Shown here: positions 34,801 through 43,502 of the stretch, one piece after another
How the letters are laid out: each line of letters begins with the position of its first letter
How positions within the stretch are numbered: the stretch's first letter is position 1
Source: Caldicellulosiruptor bescii DSM 6725
GTDB lineage: Bacteria > Bacillota > Thermoanaerobacteria > Caldicellulosiruptorales > Caldicellulosiruptoraceae
Assembly (NCBI RefSeq): GCF_000022325.1
Contig: NC_012034.1
Coordinates: forward strand, 2,855,719-2,919,718
Length of the DNA: 64,000 nucleotides
Reading direction: 5' to 3'
Program-made: the position numbers and the translations under genes
Notes under the pieces: model-generated
What the model was told of the DNA's origin: nothing
The model's input: only the letters and a program-made list of their open reading frames with translations
Databases searched by the model: none

Positions 34801-34870
34801 TTGCAAGTGATATATGAAATAACATCAGCAAGACTGTAAACACAAATAGAATAGCTTTATTATTTCTCAT
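31820..34870 (-). CDS. Membrane sensor with SBP, PAS, GGDEF and EAL domains
   Basis: 1016 residues. Signal peptide (1-25), an amino-acid-binding type periplasmic domain (about 30-255, FEVDKNYPPFSYTSGGRIYG start), one membrane helix (LSALYLLIIILFAASVIIFV), two PAS domains, then GGDEF with an intact RVGGDEF site and EAL with EALLRW, DDFGTGYSSL and AEGVET. Both cyclic-di-GMP synthesis and hydrolysis sites look complete, so one activity may dominate by signal. It probably senses a small solute outside the cell and adjusts c-di-GMP. Monocistronic. Confidence 0.95.
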   Translation of the reverse strand: MRNNKAILFVFTVLLMLFHISLANASHTPVKFEVDKNYPPFSYTSGGRIYGFTIDLANLVFEPDKFKLELSSDEWSQVYKKLVEGKIDVTAPVAIIEERKKEVHFSKPIFTRHVGLYTSKEFSKNISLKNLEDFMVGVMQSDYTETLLKEKLGVNKYYTYPTIEDLIYALVDGKIDAALMSQEIANYFLVKNNLSDRAELKIKNIFTVKSAFAVSKKRPELVAYINQRLNFLINKGIFDELYYNYFSTYSPEYFERKNRQILLSALYLLIIILFAASVIIFVMTRINRGLERGKQAYEKYAQLLAENANAIVLTLNLKGEIIYFNKFAEQITGYKSEEVVGKKWVDIFIPSHRREYIENLFKRISEVKILNDHENEIVTKNGDTRWILWNNTLIENPYLNEPLIISTGLDITQIKRTQQLLEESYEEIEQTNQELMNTLDILNKQSEMLMEEKEKYKFLVENVSDCIWEIDFNEKKIEFYGKLKDQFDIDVIKSKNDFSAWLEFFHEDDRATVFKKLQDAILLHEEKVEFESRIRDKHGNWRWISSHVQILYNEEDKPEKIIAVNIDWTAKKEYEHRIEYIAYYDALTNLPNRKLFEDRLESLIKKAEDEKTQGAVVLIDIDNFKDINDLYGHEAGDEYLIAVTKKILEYLNSIKLNTFFARVGGDEFAVILDGLAKKEEVIEVCTKLLGIFESEIYIQKIEGCIFTSASIGVSFYPDDGRSVKEIFRNVDMALSSAKENGKNDFQIFMPFMLMKNFKKIEIEKSLKKAIEADQFELYYQPVINLKDMEIHSVEALLRWVSPEKGIISPLEFIPVAEDSGLIVKIGEMVIEKAFSDLKNWEKKGISYLHMAINISARQLKTKFFEKMIQKQIERYGVNPQKISFEITETGAVENFDVSLKILSFLCQLGIKFLIDDFGTGYSSLIYLRRLPIGGVKIDRSFISEIELSKESRAIVEGIILMAHKLDLKVIAEGVETKRELEILKEIGCDFAQGYLFSKPVPKTEIEKLLIERKITV

Positions 34871-34944
34871 CTAAATTCTTCCTTTTTGATATGCAAAAAT
34901 ATACTTTTAATTCTAACAAAATATATACCCATTTTAAAGTAAAT

Positions 34945-35952
34945 TTAAACTATATAATTGTTGCAGTATACTTTTAGCGCTTCTTTTACTCTTGAAATTA
35001 TATTTTCTCTTATATGCTGAGGCTCAGTTACAACAACATTTTTACCTAAATATAATATTCTTGATATTATTTCTGCTTCTTCAAAATCATAATAGTAAAT
35101 CCTTATCTCATGTCTGTTCTTTTCTTTCAAATAACGCGCACTTTTTTCAAATGAAGAAAACATGCAAAAAGCTTTCTCTAAGGCGTTTCTTGTATTCATC
35201 ACTTCAATTATTATCGGCTGTTTTGATTTTGCATTTTTTAAATAAATTTCATATTCTTTTAAAACCTGTTCTCTATCAAAATTCCCCTCTTCAGGCTTTA
35301 TTTCATCAATATTCTGAATAATACATTTTGCAAATGTTTTATGTAAAGGGGAGTAAAATATGGCATAGAACATATCATCCTTTAGAGAATATTGAATCTT
35401 CACAGGAATGCCAATAGTATCTTTGAAAACCTGTCTATTTCGTGCTGTGTATGTATATCGTAAAATCCTTTTTTCAAGTATACTTTTTGAAATTATTCTT
35501 AGTTTTGGCGCTAAGATTTTTATATCTTCTCTTAATAATATCTTTGAATAGTTCTTTGGAACAATTATGTTCATATCAATTGGCAAAACATTAGGAGTTT
35601 TTAGTTTTTTTATCTTCTCAATGGTGCTGCTATCCAAAAAAAGATTTGCGTACCTGCTCGACATAATAAGCTTTAGCCACATTATTTCTAAGTTTGTAAC
35701 ATATGGTTCAATCTTTGTATTTATTCTGAGTCTGTAGGTCTTGCTTTCATGAGGTTTTAGAACATAAATATTTTTCTGGTATGAATGGTTTCTGGCAAAT
35801 ATCCTGTCTTCAATTACTGGAAAATTACAATTGTATTTTGTTAGAATATCGTAAATCTCCTTCTGAGAAATTGTGCCGTTTTCGTGAGCTCTGTTTATAA
35901 TCTCTTCTAAAGCCTTGTAAAATGTGCTTTTCGCCTCAATAAAAATCTCCAT
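34945..35952 (-). CDS. WYL-domain transcriptional regulator
   Basis: 335 residues. N-terminal helical part likely DNA-binding (SQKEIYDILTKYNCNF), a central WYL-like domain (RYTYTARNRQVFKDTIGIPV...MFYAIFYSP) and a WCX-like C-terminus (ISRILYLGKNVVVTEPQHIR). WYL proteins sense ligands such as nucleotides and often control defence or DNA-repair genes. It overlaps the upstream WYL gene by 17 bp, so the two are co-translated and may form a heteromer. Confidence 0.8.
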   Translation of the reverse strand: MEIFIEAKSTFYKALEEIINRAHENGTISQKEIYDILTKYNCNFPVIEDRIFARNHSYQKNIYVLKPHESKTYRLRINTKIEPYVTNLEIMWLKLIMSSRYANLFLDSSTIEKIKKLKTPNVLPIDMNIIVPKNYSKILLREDIKILAPKLRIISKSILEKRILRYTYTARNRQVFKDTIGIPVKIQYSLKDDMFYAIFYSPLHKTFAKCIIQNIDEIKPEEGNFDREQVLKEYEIYLKNAKSKQPIIIEVMNTRNALEKAFCMFSSFEKSARYLKEKNRHEIRIYYYDFEEAEIISRILYLGKNVVVTEPQHIRENIISRVKEALKVYCNNYIV

Positions 35953-37249
35953 AGTTTCTCAGGATCTCCTTCCATTCGTTTATCATTTCTGTTTTGAGTT
36001 CTCTTCCAGCTTCAGTATCGTCAAGCACAACAGCTCTTTCACCAAAACTTCTCAGCCATCCCTTAAACTCTTTTATATTGCTAATATCATGCTCCACTTC
36101 AAATGTTCTCTCATCAATTTTGGTTATTCTTGCGTTTTTTAGCTCTCTTTTCACCCTTGCAAGCACAAAGTTGTACGGCGAATCCAGCGGGCATTTAAAC
36201 ATAATCTTAATCTTTTTAAATCCTTTTTTATTGTTCGGAACAGATACAAAAAAACATTTTTCAATCTTTTTTACAAAAGGTGAAATCTTTTGCGGGTCAA
36301 AATCTTCCTGCAAAATCTCTATCTTTTCTGTGCGCCACACTGGCAATGCCGATAAATCTTCTCCCCTTAATACCATAAAATACCATCTTCCAAGCTTTAC
36401 ATCATAAATTATTCTCACTGGTATGCATGAAAAATCTGATAAATGTCTTTTTTGGCGTGGATAGTACCAAACCTTTATCTTTTTATTGTTTGATGCTGCC
36501 TCTAAAAATTTCCATACAAGTTCCTCTTCAAGGATATAGTGGTGTGGAACGTATGTAAACCAAAATAGTCTGTTTGTATCCTTTAAAAACTCTTCTTCGC
36601 CAAGTTCTAAAAGGTATTTTTCCAGACTTTCTTTTAAGTACCATCCCGGAACGTTGGGAACATTCGTGTTTATAAAAAATAAAATAGATATATAAATGTC
36701 TTTTATCTCATCTATTGAAAAATCTTTTAATACATCCTTTATTTGAGAACATAGCATATACACCTTTTCATTTTTTAAATATTTCACAATACCCAAATTT
36801 TGAAGTTGTTTTAAGACTCTTTTCAGGCTGGACTCAAATCCAGCATCAGCAACATCTTCATCAAGTACCTGCGATATTTCGTTTGAAATCTGAGTAAAAG
36901 TTGCTTTTTTGTTTTCTGACAAGTTTAATATCTGCAATACCATAAAAAACAAGGTTGTTTGCAGTGCAGTAGAAGTTTTCGAAAAATATATGTTTATAAG
37001 TGGATTCTCAACATCTCTGAAAAAGTTTTCTACAATGCATGGCAGGGATTTTTTCCCTTCTTTTTCTGCTGAAAAATACTGGTCTTCCCCTAAGAAAATT
37101 CTAATTCTTCGAAGCTCATCATCAAATGTCCTTTTTGCAATGTTAAAATTCTCTGCATCTTCTCTTGAATAACATCCATACAGATATACAGTCCTTGTAA
37201 AATTTCTTAATTTATTAAAACCATTCACAAATGGATTGAATCCTGACAT
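35936..37249 (-). CDS. WYL-domain transcriptional regulator
   Basis: 437 residues with a winged-helix-like region (ALQTTLFFMVLQILNLSENK ... SLKRVLKQLQNLGIVKYL), a WYL domain (IKVWYYPRQKRHLSDFSCIP, RWYFMVLRGEDLSALPVWR) and a WCX end (GWLRSFGERAVVLDDTEAG). First of two overlapping WYL genes. Targets are unknown; there is no defence gene immediately next to it. Confidence 0.8.
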   Translation of the reverse strand: MSGFNPFVNGFNKLRNFTRTVYLYGCYSREDAENFNIAKRTFDDELRRIRIFLGEDQYFSAEKEGKKSLPCIVENFFRDVENPLINIYFSKTSTALQTTLFFMVLQILNLSENKKATFTQISNEISQVLDEDVADAGFESSLKRVLKQLQNLGIVKYLKNEKVYMLCSQIKDVLKDFSIDEIKDIYISILFFINTNVPNVPGWYLKESLEKYLLELGEEEFLKDTNRLFWFTYVPHHYILEEELVWKFLEAASNNKKIKVWYYPRQKRHLSDFSCIPVRIIYDVKLGRWYFMVLRGEDLSALPVWRTEKIEILQEDFDPQKISPFVKKIEKCFFVSVPNNKKGFKKIKIMFKCPLDSPYNFVLARVKRELKNARITKIDERTFEVEHDISNIKEFKGWLRSFGERAVVLDDTEAGRELKTEMINEWKEILRNYGDFY

Positions 37250-37318
37250 TTGTTTACACCTTCTTATAACGTTATTGTTGTAATCTTAAAAAAATTTGCA
37301 ACATAATTATATTATAAC

Positions 37319-37349
37319 AAAAAAGAACAGGCAGCATAGACTGCCTGCA
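37319..37349 (-). terminator. Terminator of the 74-aa membrane protein gene
   Basis: Minus strand GCAGGCAG and CTGCCTGT pair around a short loop and are followed by TCTTTTTT. Confidence 0.8.
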
Positions 37350-37376
37350 CTATATTTTCAATTTAAATTTTGCTTT

Positions 37377-37601
37377 TTACCTAATAAATGCTGTAAAAAT
37401 TGCTAATATATACCCAACTAAATTTTGAAACAGCAGTATTACTTCTTTGCAAAGCTGAAAGATAGTATACCAAAGTCCAGATTTAAATAGACAAAAGAGA
37501 ATATCATTGCTTATACACAAGCTAAAATAGAATATACTATTAGTTGCAATGAATGCTAATGTTAGTATTGAAAGTTTTTTGATATTATTGACAATATTCA
37601 C
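37377..37601 (-). CDS. Small membrane protein, 74 aa
   Basis: GTG start with AGGAGG 8-9 bases upstream. Two hydrophobic helices (LTLAFIATNSIFYFSLCI; ILLFQNLVGYILAIFTAFI). Located just downstream of the chemotaxis receptor on the same strand (38-bp gap). No family recognised; it could be a partner of the receptor. Confidence 0.6.
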   Translation of the reverse strand: MNIVNNIKKLSILTLAFIATNSIFYFSLCISNDILFCLFKSGLWYTIFQLCKEVILLFQNLVGYILAIFTAFIR

Positions 37602-37639
37602 TTTAAATTCCTCCTAATTTGTTATTGACTTAACTAATT

Positions 37640-39673
37640 TTACACTTTATCATCAGTCCCCATAGAAATTGACGCAAGTTTTACAATACCTTCATGGACA
37701 TCTGAAAACTGGTCAATAAGTTTGTCAACAGCCTTCTTTTGATTTTGAAAGATGTCTCTTATTGATATAAGCATTTTAAAATACTGTGAAATGGACTGTG
37801 TTTGGTTTTTGAGCACATTGTTTATATTAAAAATCTTTTCCTGTTGGCTGGCTACTTTATTTATAACATCTTCTATCTTCGTCTTTATATGCTGATTTGA
37901 CATTTCTATTTTTGACAGCGATTCAGACGAACGTTTTGCCACCTCAGCACCCGACTCAACAACTGATAGTACATTTTCAAGTTTACGATTTGTTCTTTCA
38001 AATGCTGAAAGTCCTGTTTCGATACTCTCAACAGAACTCTTTGCAAGATGGTTTGCTGACTGGGATAGCCTTGAAATCTCAGATGCTATCACTTCAAACG
38101 TTGGAATATTTCTCTTTGCAGCTTCAATTGACGCGTTGAGTGCTATTATTTTTATTCTCTCTGCAAGACTTGAAATATTCTGCGACATTCTCGCAATAGA
38201 CCTGAAATCATCTATTGCCTTTTTCAAATCCATAGCTACCTCAATTATTGCAGAATTTACCGTGTACATGTGATTAATCAGTTTTTTTATAGACTCTTGT
38301 TCTTTTGATGTGGTTGCGTAGACCATTGAAGCCTCATTTTGTATCATTTTGAATATTTCAAACATCTTTTGAATCTGGTTTTCCAAATCACACACCATCT
38401 GTGTTGTTTGTTCAAAAACTATTTTTTGATTCTCAGCCAATGCTATAATCTCTTTTATCTGTTCACTTGTTATTTTACTTGTCTTTGAAGATTCTGATGC
38501 TATTTTGTTGAGTCTATCGATGTATTGCTGGGTTGTGCTAAGTGTTTGTTCAATATTTGTGGCATAGGTATAAATGTTTTTTACCATTCGCGAAAATTCC
38601 TGTGTTAAAAGTGCAATCTCATCATTTGCATCATTATCTACTTTTATCTGAATGTCAAAACTTCCTGATGCGATTTTCTTTGCACTTTCTGCAAGTTTAA
38701 TAATTGGTCTTGTTATTCTGTTTGATACAAATAAACTTACTGTTATGATAACTATGAGGGTTACAATGAGCAGAATAATAGAGAATCTTAAAGAAGACTT
38801 AATAAAAGAAGATGCAATTGCGTTTGTGCTAATTAAGGCTAATACTCCTGCTACATCCGTCTTTTCACTTTTTCTGATTGGAATAAGGATATAACGATAA
38901 TTACCTCTTTGAGCACTTGCTGCAATGTATTCATATTGACCAGAAAATGCCATTTTTAAATTGTTATTATCTATTACATTTCTGTTGGAGGATGACGAAA
39001 TTGTTTTGCTTAAATCTTTTGGAAATACTGTAATGTCCATTTTAGTAAGCTGTGTAAGGTTTTCAACAAATTTCTTGTCAAGTTTATATCCAACAATTAT
39101 AGTACCTATTACTCGCATGTTGTTTGCTGACATTTGACTAACTATATCTGACACTGATTTTATATATACTGTGCCATTTTCACACTGAACAGATGTGTGT
39201 TTCAGTCGTGCAAGCCCACATTTGACTAAGTAATCATCTTTCATGTTATCCCCATATTTTGAAAGAATATCACTTCGGCCAATCAATGTTCCTTTGCCAT
39301 CTGTTATAACAATCTGGTGTATAGAAAGTTCACTGGCAAGAGGTGAAATTATCTGAACAACCTTGAGATGGTCTTTTTTGGCAACTGCTTCTCTAAGCTG
39401 TGGATTATTTGATATCAGGATGCTGTAGTCAAGCGAATGCTTGCAAAGTCTCTCTATCTCCTGCAAAACCACATTTTTGGCACTCTCTAATCTTGTTTTT
39501 ATCTCTTTTTCTGCATCGTTCTGGATAAGGGCAAGTGAGAATATTAGAAATATTGAAATGGGTATGAATGAAATTATGACAAACCAAAACATTATTTTTG
39601 TCTTTAGCGAACCTGATATTTTTTTAACTACCTCTTTTATTGCATTCATCTTTTGTCTCAGCTCCTTTTTCAT
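37640..39673 (-). CDS. Methyl-accepting chemotaxis-like receptor
   Basis: 677 residues. First membrane helix (FWFVIISFIPISIFLIFSL), a Cache-type sensing domain (about 50-290), second helix (ILLIVTLIVIITVSLFVS), HAMP (ITRPIIKLAESAKKIASGSF) and a coiled-coil signalling part. The usual hairpin tip is altered: IIALNASIEAAKRNIPTFEV replaces the typical EAARAGEQGRGFAVVA. So it may not couple to CheA/CheW in the standard way. An alternative start at the ATG 24 bases downstream has the better-placed AAAGGAG. Confidence 0.85.
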   Translation of the reverse strand: MKKELRQKMNAIKEVVKKISGSLKTKIMFWFVIISFIPISIFLIFSLALIQNDAEKEIKTRLESAKNVVLQEIERLCKHSLDYSILISNNPQLREAVAKKDHLKVVQIISPLASELSIHQIVITDGKGTLIGRSDILSKYGDNMKDDYLVKCGLARLKHTSVQCENGTVYIKSVSDIVSQMSANNMRVIGTIIVGYKLDKKFVENLTQLTKMDITVFPKDLSKTISSSSNRNVIDNNNLKMAFSGQYEYIAASAQRGNYRYILIPIRKSEKTDVAGVLALISTNAIASSFIKSSLRFSIILLIVTLIVIITVSLFVSNRITRPIIKLAESAKKIASGSFDIQIKVDNDANDEIALLTQEFSRMVKNIYTYATNIEQTLSTTQQYIDRLNKIASESSKTSKITSEQIKEIIALAENQKIVFEQTTQMVCDLENQIQKMFEIFKMIQNEASMVYATTSKEQESIKKLINHMYTVNSAIIEVAMDLKKAIDDFRSIARMSQNISSLAERIKIIALNASIEAAKRNIPTFEVIASEISRLSQSANHLAKSSVESIETGLSAFERTNRKLENVLSVVESGAEVAKRSSESLSKIEMSNQHIKTKIEDVINKVASQQEKIFNINNVLKNQTQSISQYFKMLISIRDIFQNQKKAVDKLIDQFSDVHEGIVKLASISMGTDDKV

Positions 39674-39830
39674 TTTTTCCAGTATGAATTTTACTTCTTT
39701 TTTATTAAAGTTATGTTTTTAAGAAGTTAAATTATTGTTAAAACAATGGTCTTGTATCAAGATGATATTTTTCATTACATGTGATATTATTAAACTATAT
39801 TAAATTTTTCTTTTGGGTGATTTTATAAAA

Positions 39831-40832
39831 ATGTTTGCAAATAGATATTATTCATTTAGGAGCTGCGCTTTATTATTAATAATAACATTTGTTGTCAATA
39901 TAGGTATGCATCTGGCAGACAATTGCGCTGCTATTGCCGCAAACAAGCAAAATCGAAAAATATATATGTTTTGTTCAAAGTCACATTTTGATAAGGTTTA
40001 TTCTGATGTTGATATACAGACATTTAAAAGTCCTTTTGACTTTCCGTTTGTTGTATCAAAAGAGCCTTCAGATTTTTTCATTGCTGGATTTAAAAATGAT
40101 AGGCTTGTTTTATATTATACAAATTCAAAATTCTTTTCTGGATTTAACAATATAAAGATTGGCTTGAGCTCAGATATTGTTAAAAAATCAAAGCTTTATT
40201 TTATAGATAGATTCGTTATAATCAGAGGAAACTCAACTTATGTTTATAATGATAGCAATTTAAAAGTCGAATATGATGTTGCGCTTGTAAAAAATTTTTA
40301 TGTTTTTTTGTTTTATGACAGGCTTGCTAAACCAAATAGTGTTTGTGGCATTTTTATGGTAGAAAAGAGTCTCTGGGACGAGTTCTTAATAAATGAACAT
40401 CCTATTACTGCAAATAAGGACGCTATACAAAGTCTTCTTGTATCTTTTGAAAAAATAAATCTTATTCACTTAAATTCAATCAGATTTTATTTTAAAAAAC
40501 AGTATTTTATTTTTTCTGATATTATTTCTAAGCTTGCAAGAATGCATTCACATAATATGGCAAAATATAATTTTTTTGCACACACAGATATTTTTGAAAA
40601 AACTCCTTCAGATAGATTCAAGGATGCTGGAATTTTATACACAAAACTTGGTGAGAACATTGCAATGGGGACAAAACTTTTACCTTTTTTTGCTAACCAT
40701 CTTCTCTTGAACTCAAAAGGACACAGACAAAACATTGAAGGAAGTTTTGAGGTGGTTGGAACAGGATGCGCTGTTGACCCAAACCATGAAAATGTGTACT
40801 ATACACAGGATTTTGCAGTCCTGATAAGGTAA
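39831..40832 (+). CDS. Secreted CAP-domain protein (SCP/YkwD-like)
   Basis: 333 residues from ATG 39831 (GGGTGATT upstream). Signal peptide with cleavage near NCAAIAA. The last 120 residues are a CAP domain: ARMHSHNMAKYNFFAHTD, GENIAMG, SKGHRQNI and YYTQDFAV. The first part is a CAP-associated region without known motif. Such proteins are made by sporulating and non-sporulating Firmicutes and act outside the cell; the substrate is unknown. Confidence 0.88.
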   Translation: MFANRYYSFRSCALLLIITFVVNIGMHLADNCAAIAANKQNRKIYMFCSKSHFDKVYSDVDIQTFKSPFDFPFVVSKEPSDFFIAGFKNDRLVLYYTNSKFFSGFNNIKIGLSSDIVKKSKLYFIDRFVIIRGNSTYVYNDSNLKVEYDVALVKNFYVFLFYDRLAKPNSVCGIFMVEKSLWDEFLINEHPITANKDAIQSLLVSFEKINLIHLNSIRFYFKKQYFIFSDIISKLARMHSHNMAKYNFFAHTDIFEKTPSDRFKDAGILYTKLGENIAMGTKLLPFFANHLLLNSKGHRQNIEGSFEVVGTGCAVDPNHENVYYTQDFAVLIR

Positions 40833-40867
40833 GAAGTGCTACTCTGGTTTATATCGCAAAATTAAAA

Positions 40868-40905
40868 GGGGATGTCTAAACACAGCAATTAGATATCCCC
40901 TTTTT
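40868..40905 (+). terminator. Terminator of the CAP-domain gene
   Basis: GGGGATGTCTAA and TTAGATATCCCC with T5. Confidence 0.85.
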
Positions 40906-40935
40906 AATAAAGCTATGATTTTGCTTTTTTTGTCA

Positions 40936-41772
40936 CTATATTTCTATCTTCACATGCCGTGCAACGTGACAACATATATTCACTGCGACTGGCAACCCTG
41001 CAATGTGTGTCGGAAACTCCTCAATAAAAACATCAAGTGCTGTAGTTTTCCCACCAAACCCTTCAGGTCCTATCCCGAGAGAGTTTATTTTTTCAAGCAG
41101 TCTTTCTTCAAGTTCTGCAATATATTTTCTGGGATGCCTTTGTCCAACTTTTCTCAGAAGCGCCTTTTTAGATAAAATTGCTGCAAGATCAAATGTCCCA
41201 CCAATTCCAACTCCGACCAAGATTGGTGGGCAAGGATCAGATCCAGCTTTTTTTACTGTCTCAACAACAAAATTTTCAATTCCTTCAACACCGTCTGCCG
41301 GCGCGAGCATACAAAGCGCACTTTTATTCTCACTTCCAAATCCTTTGGGCATAAAATGAATTGTGATTTTATCTCCTTTTACCATATCAATATGAATTAT
41401 AGCTGGTGTGTTGTCTTTAGTATTTTCTCTCTCAATCGGGCTTTTTACCATTGACTTTCGAAGGAAAAAGTCTGTGTATGCTCTTGAGACTGCTCTGTTT
41501 ATGGCCTCTTTCAAAGAACCTTCAATAAACACATCTTCACCAATATCCACAAAAAACACCGCAGCACCAGTGTCTTGGCAAACAGGTCGCATTTTTTGTT
41601 TTGCAAGTTGTACGTTTTTTATGAGATTTTCCAACGTATATTTTGCAATTCCATCTTCTAAAGCATAAGCCTTGTTAAGACTATCTTTGATATCGTCCGG
41701 CAATACGCATACCGCTTCATTTACAGCCTCATATACCTTTTGTTCGATAATTTCAGCCTTTACAATTCTCAT
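40936..41772 (-). CDS. Class I fumarate hydratase, alpha subunit
   Basis: 278 residues. The iron-sulfur ligands are visible: [18 protein letters not shown] and NICCHVARH, with the [10 protein letters not shown] and [13 protein letters not shown] segments. In two-subunit fumarases (or tartrate dehydratases) this chain pairs with a beta subunit, which is not adjacent on either side. So the beta gene is elsewhere or was lost. It catalyses fumarate plus water to malate. Confidence 0.92.
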   Translation of the reverse strand: MRIVKAEIIEQKVYEAVNEAVCVLPDDIKDSLNKAYALEDGIAKYTLENLIKNVQLAKQKMRPVCQDTGAAVFFVDIGEDVFIEGSLKEAINRAVSRAYTDFFLRKSMVKSPIERENTKDNTPAIIHIDMVKGDKITIHFMPKGFGSENKSALCMLAPADGVEGIENFVVETVKKAGSDPCPPILVGVGIGGTFDLAAILSKKALLRKVGQRHPRKYIAELEERLLEKINSLGIGPEGFGGKTTALDVFIEEFPTHIAGLPVAVNICCHVARHVKIEI

Positions 41773-41813
41773 TTTTCCATATTACTCCTTTGTCTGATAT
41801 TAAAAATTCAAAT

Positions 41814-42443
41814 TCATATCTTCAAATACTGTCTCATGAGCATCACAATTATATTGTTATCATACAAAAACTCTGCAAACATTGAGGTCTTTATGACCTT
41901 CTGTGCTGTCTTGAAAATCTCTGCGTTCGGGAAAAAATAGAGAATTGAAAAGGCTATGTAGATGATTATGAGCGCAACAGCCACACCTGCCAAAAGCCCT
42001 AAAAACCCGTCCACCTGCCCCACAACCGGCACCTTTCTCATAAACCCAATGGACCTTTTTAAGCCTGAGATTACAATCTTTGTTGCCACAAATATCAGAA
42101 TCATGGCAATAAAATTGGCAAGGACAATTGCTGCAGCATCTTGCAGGGTTCTGTTTAGAGTCTCTTGCGCTTGTATTATAGCACCTTTAAAAAACTGAGG
42201 TACTGTTGGTAGAATATCGTCCTTTATCACAACCTTTTGTCTTACAAAGCTGTAGATAGCCTCTTTAAGAGTCGGTGATTGAAGTATAAAGCTGCTGACA
42301 AACTTGTATCCAAACACTGCAACAAACCATGAAATTATGTACGACCCTATATCAAATGCCATTCTGAGCACACCTTTTTTGTACCCAACCCAGCTGCCTA
42401 TTAAAATTACCGCAAGTACTACCAAGTCGGCTGCGTTTGGCAT
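41814..42443 (-). CDS. CvpA family membrane protein
   Basis: About 209 residues from ATG 42443, preferred for its AAAGGTGG site over an earlier in-frame ATG at 42485. Four membrane helices with ADLVVLAVILIGSWVGYKKG at the start and VPVVGQVDGFLGLLAGVAVA late, typical of CvpA (colicin V production/envelope homeostasis). Downstream of the beta-propeller-like gene. Confidence 0.85.
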   Translation of the reverse strand: MPNAADLVVLAVILIGSWVGYKKGVLRMAFDIGSYIISWFVAVFGYKFVSSFILQSPTLKEAIYSFVRQKVVIKDDILPTVPQFFKGAIIQAQETLNRTLQDAAAIVLANFIAMILIFVATKIVISGLKRSIGFMRKVPVVGQVDGFLGLLAGVAVALIIIYIAFSILYFFPNAEIFKTAQKVIKTSMFAEFLYDNNIIVMLMRQYLKI

Positions 42444-42450
42444 GTGGTTT

Positions 42451-43485
42451 TTACCACCTTTCTTTATAACATTCAATCCTATCATTAAATATATAGTACA
42501 ACTTGTCCTGGCTTAGAACAGCTTTTACAAAGCCCAAAGAATTTACTTTTAGATGTTTTAGTCTGTTTAAATTCAATGAATAAATCTCAACCTTGTTGCC
42601 AATTGTCAATGCTATTTTGTCGTTTGTAGCAACAGCCCAGTCAAACGGTGACAACCTTTTGAACAAAAACCTGTCTGTATATCTGTTATATGAAAGAATA
42701 TCTTTTGACGAAACTAAAACTTCTGGATTTCCCACAACATGTTTTGGAGTGCTGCTAAAGTTAAAAGATTTTATCTTTCTTGTCAACTGCATGTCATATA
42801 CACTGAGTTTTTTCCCATCCCAAACAGCAATGTAGTTTTGTATAACAAAAAGTTTTTTCACATTTAAAAATGTTGAAGGAAGTATTTTTGACATAAATAC
42901 TCCTCTTTTGTCTATAAACGATATTGCTAAATCTCCATTTGAGATACTTTTAACAATAGTAGCAACAAAATTATTTCCTATATCAAAGTCTATAACATTT
43001 TCATTTATCTTTGCAGAATAAATAATGTTTTGATTACTGTCATATGTAATAAGATAGTTTTCCTTGTTGCTCAAAAGCACACAAACCTTGCCATCTTTTA
43101 TTTTAACATCTTTTATTGCAACAGGGTACATGATATCTTTTTGTTCAGATGCTGTTATTATGCGAAGATATTTTCCACCTTCAACAAACGCCACTGCAAC
43201 CTGCCCATCTGAGTATCCTTTATGGTTCTGATACGCAATTTTTGTCCATTTTATTGTATCACTTTTTAAAATACCAATCTTTCCTCTGAAAATAACCGCA
43301 GCTCCACCTTTGAGTGGCAAAACATCTTCAAAATATCTTATGTTTGGATATGTCTTTGTGTATTCATATTTCATAAAAATGTACGGATTTAAAAATTCTA
43401 TCCCAAAGAGGTTTAAGCTCAGCACAAATGCAATAATGAGTGCTGCAACAACAATCAATTTATACACAAATTTCAAAAACCTCAT
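42451..43485 (-). CDS. Membrane-anchored beta-propeller-like protein
   Basis: 344 residues: one N-terminal membrane helix (LIVVAALIIAFVLSLNLFG) and an extracytoplasmic part made of repeated beta blades (KIGILKSDTIKW, YLITYDSNQNIIYS, KLSVYDMQLTRKIK). It resembles DUF5711-type proteins, but I cannot confirm it. It starts 17 bp after the phosphatase gene and overlaps nothing. Confidence 0.65.
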   Translation of the reverse strand: MRFLKFVYKLIVVAALIIAFVLSLNLFGIEFLNPYIFMKYEYTKTYPNIRYFEDVLPLKGGAAVIFRGKIGILKSDTIKWTKIAYQNHKGYSDGQVAVAFVEGGKYLRIITASEQKDIMYPVAIKDVKIKDGKVCVLLSNKENYLITYDSNQNIIYSAKINENVIDFDIGNNFVATIVKSISNGDLAISFIDKRGVFMSKILPSTFLNVKKLFVIQNYIAVWDGKKLSVYDMQLTRKIKSFNFSSTPKHVVGNPEVLVSSKDILSYNRYTDRFLFKRLSPFDWAVATNDKIALTIGNKVEIYSLNLNRLKHLKVNSLGFVKAVLSQDKLYYIFNDRIECYKERW

Positions 43486-43502
43486 TTTCTTTCACACTCT
43501 TT

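Noticed and set aside
31820..34870. GGDEF domain mistaken for a Cas10-like palm
   Set aside because: It has a standard GGDEF site joined to PAS and EAL domains in a membrane sensor.
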